Source of the DNA: Gelatoporia subvermispora B
Lineage: Eukaryota; Basidiomycota; Agaricomycetes; Polyporales; Gelatoporiaceae
Assembly: GCA_000320605.2 (NCBI GenBank)
Contig: KB445793.1
Span: 931,879 to 995,878, forward strand
Direction of reading: 5' to 3'
Length of the DNA: 64,000 bases
In this document: positions 61,101-64,000 of the stretch, piece by piece
How the letters are laid out: the number at the start of each line of letters is the position of its first letter
How positions within the stretch are numbered: the stretch's first letter is position 1
Position numbers and translations under genes: made by a program
The notes under the pieces: model-generated
Databases searched by the model: none
Told to the model about the DNA's origin: nothing
What the model saw: the letters and a program-made list of their open reading frames with translations, nothing else

Positions 61101-63965
61101 GGATCCTGGTTCCAAGTATAATTTGTTGTGTTCTATATGTGACCCAGAACTTGTGTCAGAGATACCCAACCACAATGAAAGTGATAGTGCTGGTGAGAGA
61201 GACAACAAGGAGAACATACATATGGCTGAGACAGGGGATATTGGAGTGTCAAATCAGGATAACATGTCTGAGGATGAAGAAGACGATGGCATGGCAATCA
61301 GATTTGATTCTGCTGGACATTCGTGACCATCTGCGTCGCAAGTATCTGACTACGTCTACCGGGTACATATGTTCTCTAATATGTCTTTATAAGATTGTAT
61401 TGTATAGTTAAATAAGTGCACAAATGCGTGCATGTAATCGGGTGTGGTGGCTAGTGATTCTGACGAAGAGGAAACCTCAGATAGTGAATTAGAAACTGAC
61501 AGTGAGCATACAGGTTCAGAAGTTTCTACTACCACATGTTAACAGATAGCTGCTAAAGATATCAAGAATGTAATACACCAAAGTATGTGATCTCAGCCAT
61601 GGGGTGATCTGGATGAGAACTACATTGAACATAGTAAAATAACACAGTGACTCCGTCGAGCAAGGTTTCAACTTGTGCCTGCACTGGTAGGTCCCAGACT
61701 GCTATCATAGTCAGCTCATGCTAATTCTATTTAAACCATGGTGTTCTGTGCGAGATTTGCGTAGTGAAGATGAAAGCTCAGTGGATGCTTTTGCGTGTTT
61801 TTATTTGGTGCGTTTAAGCCATATTAAAAAGGTTATAGATAATTTGCAAATCCTACATAAATGTAAAGATAGTTGTGATAGCTATTTTGCAAACAGACAT
61901 AACCGCAAAGTACACCCGGATGTGATCCAGCGTGAAGTGGGAGATGACAACATAGAGCACGTGGATGAGGTGGATGTATTGAAGCATTTAGCGTAGGTTA
62001 GAGCTTCTTTATCTGATCGGACCGGTGTGGCAAATGCAAACATGCTAGAGTGTCTGAGTCATATGTTCAACTCCAAAATGTACCATGCACCGCTACATAA
62101 TGTTGCTGACCATCATGATTTTGGGTAATATGACTTACAATGCGCTAAATCTTCAGCTGCGTCTAGAGAGCTAAACGTGAATGGAAGGTCAAGTATGAAC
62201 ATTGCCAGGAGGTTTGCAAAACAGCGATAGTGGAAGGTGGACTTGACTCAACTGTGGTGAATACATCTTCAAGAGCCTTGGCAACCTCCACGAGAGGTTG
62301 CTCTTTGAATGAGTTAACACCTGTAGCGATAGCCTCTAGTGCACGATTGCCTGTTGCATAAAACATAATGGGTAACAAGGAGGTGATCAAGCACCCGATT
62401 ATGCGCTGGAACTTAAACCACGAGCAAGCACGTGCATTTTGCCTTGTTGCTACTCATGAATTTGAATCCCATTGTATAGCCATGCATCCCCTACACATGT
62501 TTCTGTCGAGCGCAGGTGGCACTGGAAAGTCCTGAGTAATTAATGCCCAGCGAGAATTCTTTGTGGCTGTAGAGAGAAAATGCATTACCATTTAGCTACA
62601 TTTACTGGGATCACTGCACAAAATATCCAGGGTGTCATCATTCACAGTGCATTGAAGCTGAAAGGCTCTTAGAAAAATGATATTCTAAGCAGCGATCAAA
62701 AAGGACAACTAATTGTGTACTGGAAGGGTGTTAACTATCTGTTCATTAATGAAGTGTTGATGATTGGCTGCAACTTCATGCTGCAGATTTGTCATGCACT
62801 GAACATTGCCAAAGAGGATAAGTTAGGGTTTGGTGGCACGAGTGTAATATCTGCTGGTGATTTTGCACAGCTCCCGCCTGTAGGTGACAATTCTCTCTAC
62901 ATCAAACTGAAGACTCAATTGGTTTTCCAAGGAGATTCCATAGAGTCACAGTGGGCCATATTAGAAAAGCTGCTATGGCTGTCCATTAAATCAGTAGTTG
63001 TCCTGACCGAGGTGATGTAACAGATTGGCCCCGAGAATGCAGCATTTGTATAACTGCTTGCTCGCCTGAGTAAGGGGAGATGTACCAATCATAACTTTGA
63101 ATTGCTTAACAGCCATATCTTATCTAATTGTACAGACATTGCGCCAGGCCAGAGTGACTCAGTGTCCCCATTATTGTATATAAGAACACTATTCACAATA
63201 CACTGAATGCCGAGGCTACAGCCGCATTTGCCACACAAACAGAAAGAGATTTAAATTGGTACTATATGCATGATACTATTAACAGGGATTACATTAACAG
63301 TGAGGAAGCATGTGCGAAACTGGAAGGCATGCCATCTGCTAAGACTAAATACTGTGCAGAGAAAATACTGTTCGTTCTCAGGATGCCTATGATGGTGAAT
63401 CAAAACTTTGACATGGAGGGTGATGTCATGAAAGGGAGTCGAGGCATCTTGACACAGGTTCATTAGAAATTGGATGGCCATGGTAATCGTGTACTTACCT
63501 CAGTGATTGCATGTTTTCTCTGCCTGTAGATTACGTACCTATTCAGCCTGACAATATGCATCCTCATTATCGTAAGAAATGTAAGGTTGTGTGGACTCAG
63601 GTGCCCATTGCTCTGGGATTCGCTATAATGTCGCATAAATTCCAAGGGTTGTCTATGTCTCGGGTAATTGTCGAATTCGAGAGTTATAAAGGTACAGAGG
63701 CTCTATATGTCATGGCATCCCGTGCGATGACACTTGACAGGCTACTGATTTTGCAGCCGTTCCGAAGAAGTAAGATTAGCTGCTGCCCTTCATGTGACAG
63801 ACAGTTGGCCAACAACCAGCTCGATATCTTATGGTTACAGACCATCCAACTCCATGGTTGTGCGGATGAGTTGGCACACGCAGCCCAGACGCTGAAGGAG
63901 ATATATCATGAATGCCGCCTGATAGAACTGGTGGAATGCATAGATGACTTCTTTGCTGGGACGCT
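58130..63965 (+). mobile_element. Helitron: decayed Rep (HUH/Y2) - Pif1-like helicase gene
   Basis: Plus-strand pieces follow the order of the long Agaricomycete Helitron protein. A protease-like or linker segment may lie at 58,130-58,500. Next is a DUF6570-like part (GMKGHIIIYLQHLEKLIDVLP, about 59,040), then Helitron-like N (SVIVTDVDVN..LRVAAMRHIK; FKRHIKHLFNLG). The Rep HUH site LHCHMLVWVEGGLNP has its two His codons at 60329-60331 and 60335-60337. The Rep tyrosines follow in LYYITDYITN (about 60,814-60,840). Helicase Walker A AGGTGKS (about 62,512-62,532), a Walker B variant INEVLM, GDFAQLPPVGD and motif VI-like YVMASRAMTLDRLLIL come last. Many stops (for example TGA 62533-62535 right after GGTGKS) and shifts abolish it. 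The right end is cut by an LTR. Helitron 5'-TC and 3'-CTRR ends were not located. Confidence 0.82.
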
Positions 63966-64000
63966 TGTCACAAATATGCGCCTGGCAGAGCGCCTATCTA
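63966..64000 (-). repeat. Edge of a third TGTCACA-family LTR inserted in the Helitron helicase
   Basis: From 63966 the sequence reads TGTCACAAATATGCGCCTGG and onward through CAGAGCGCCTATCTA, matching the outer end of the LTRs at 28735 and 44285 with at most two differences. It starts abruptly inside the helicase C-terminal coding region and continues past the window edge. Orientation is reversed relative to the Gypsy element at 35-44 kb. Confidence 0.8.

Noticed and set aside
1..64000. tRNA, rRNA, CRISPR or bacterial operon features
   Set aside because: None seen. Intron-rich genes and fungal transposons make prokaryotic features inapplicable, and no cloverleaf or rRNA-like sequence was recognised by eye.

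Overview
The window looks like nuclear DNA of a filamentous basidiomycete, most likely an Agaricomycete. Genes are packed tightly on both strands and split by many 43-70 bp GT-AG introns. The repeats include a Plavaka-type DNA transposon, a chromodomain Ty3/Gypsy element, a Helitron with a Rep/Pif1 protein, and a gene resembling the Agaricomycete DUF6698 family. There are no bacterial features. All identifications come from reading motifs by eye; no database search was run.

Region 1 (1-24,054) is a GC-rich housekeeping block. On the minus strand lies the 5' part of a very divergent MAP-kinase-like gene that has lost most catalytic motifs, then a spindle-pole/centrosome protein with a Cep57-type microtubule-binding C-terminus. 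BMS1 (40S ribosome biogenesis GTPase) is divergent from the latter. KGD1 (2-oxoglutarate dehydrogenase E1) converges on BMS1. DUG2 (WD40 + M20 peptidase of glutathione breakdown) is divergent from KGD1. A Stealth-family sugar-phosphate transferase resembling Cryptococcus Xpt1 converges on DUG2, and RRP6 (nuclear exosome 3'-5' exonuclease) follows. Exon models for the six genes from the spindle-pole gene to RRP6 were worked out base by base and keep frame throughout. They include micro-exons of 10, 16 and 17 nt and two probable GC-AG introns. The genes are unrelated in function.

Region 2 (about 24.1-64.0 kb) is a more AT-rich transposon graveyard. In order: a DUF6698-like gene broken by a solo LTR with a perfect 5-bp target duplication; a Plavaka transposase broken by a second solo LTR, also with a perfect 5-bp duplication, and by point mutations; a decayed chromodomain Gypsy element whose pol frame continues into a dUTPase domain; its 3' LTR, which itself carries a roughly 2.1 kb foreign insertion with a 60-bp tandem repeat and unknown ORFs; several kilobases without recognisable genes; a Copia integrase scrap and three copies of another LTR; and a Helitron Rep-helicase frame, riddled with stops, that the Gypsy LTR enters at the right edge. 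Two runs of N (28,812-29,433 and 43,786-44,255) both fall in the same central part of the same LTR family.

I see no intact multi-gene novel system. The most interesting items are the chromodomain-dUTPase fusion, the MAPK-derived pseudokinase, the micro-exons and GC-AG introns, and the nested insertion history.
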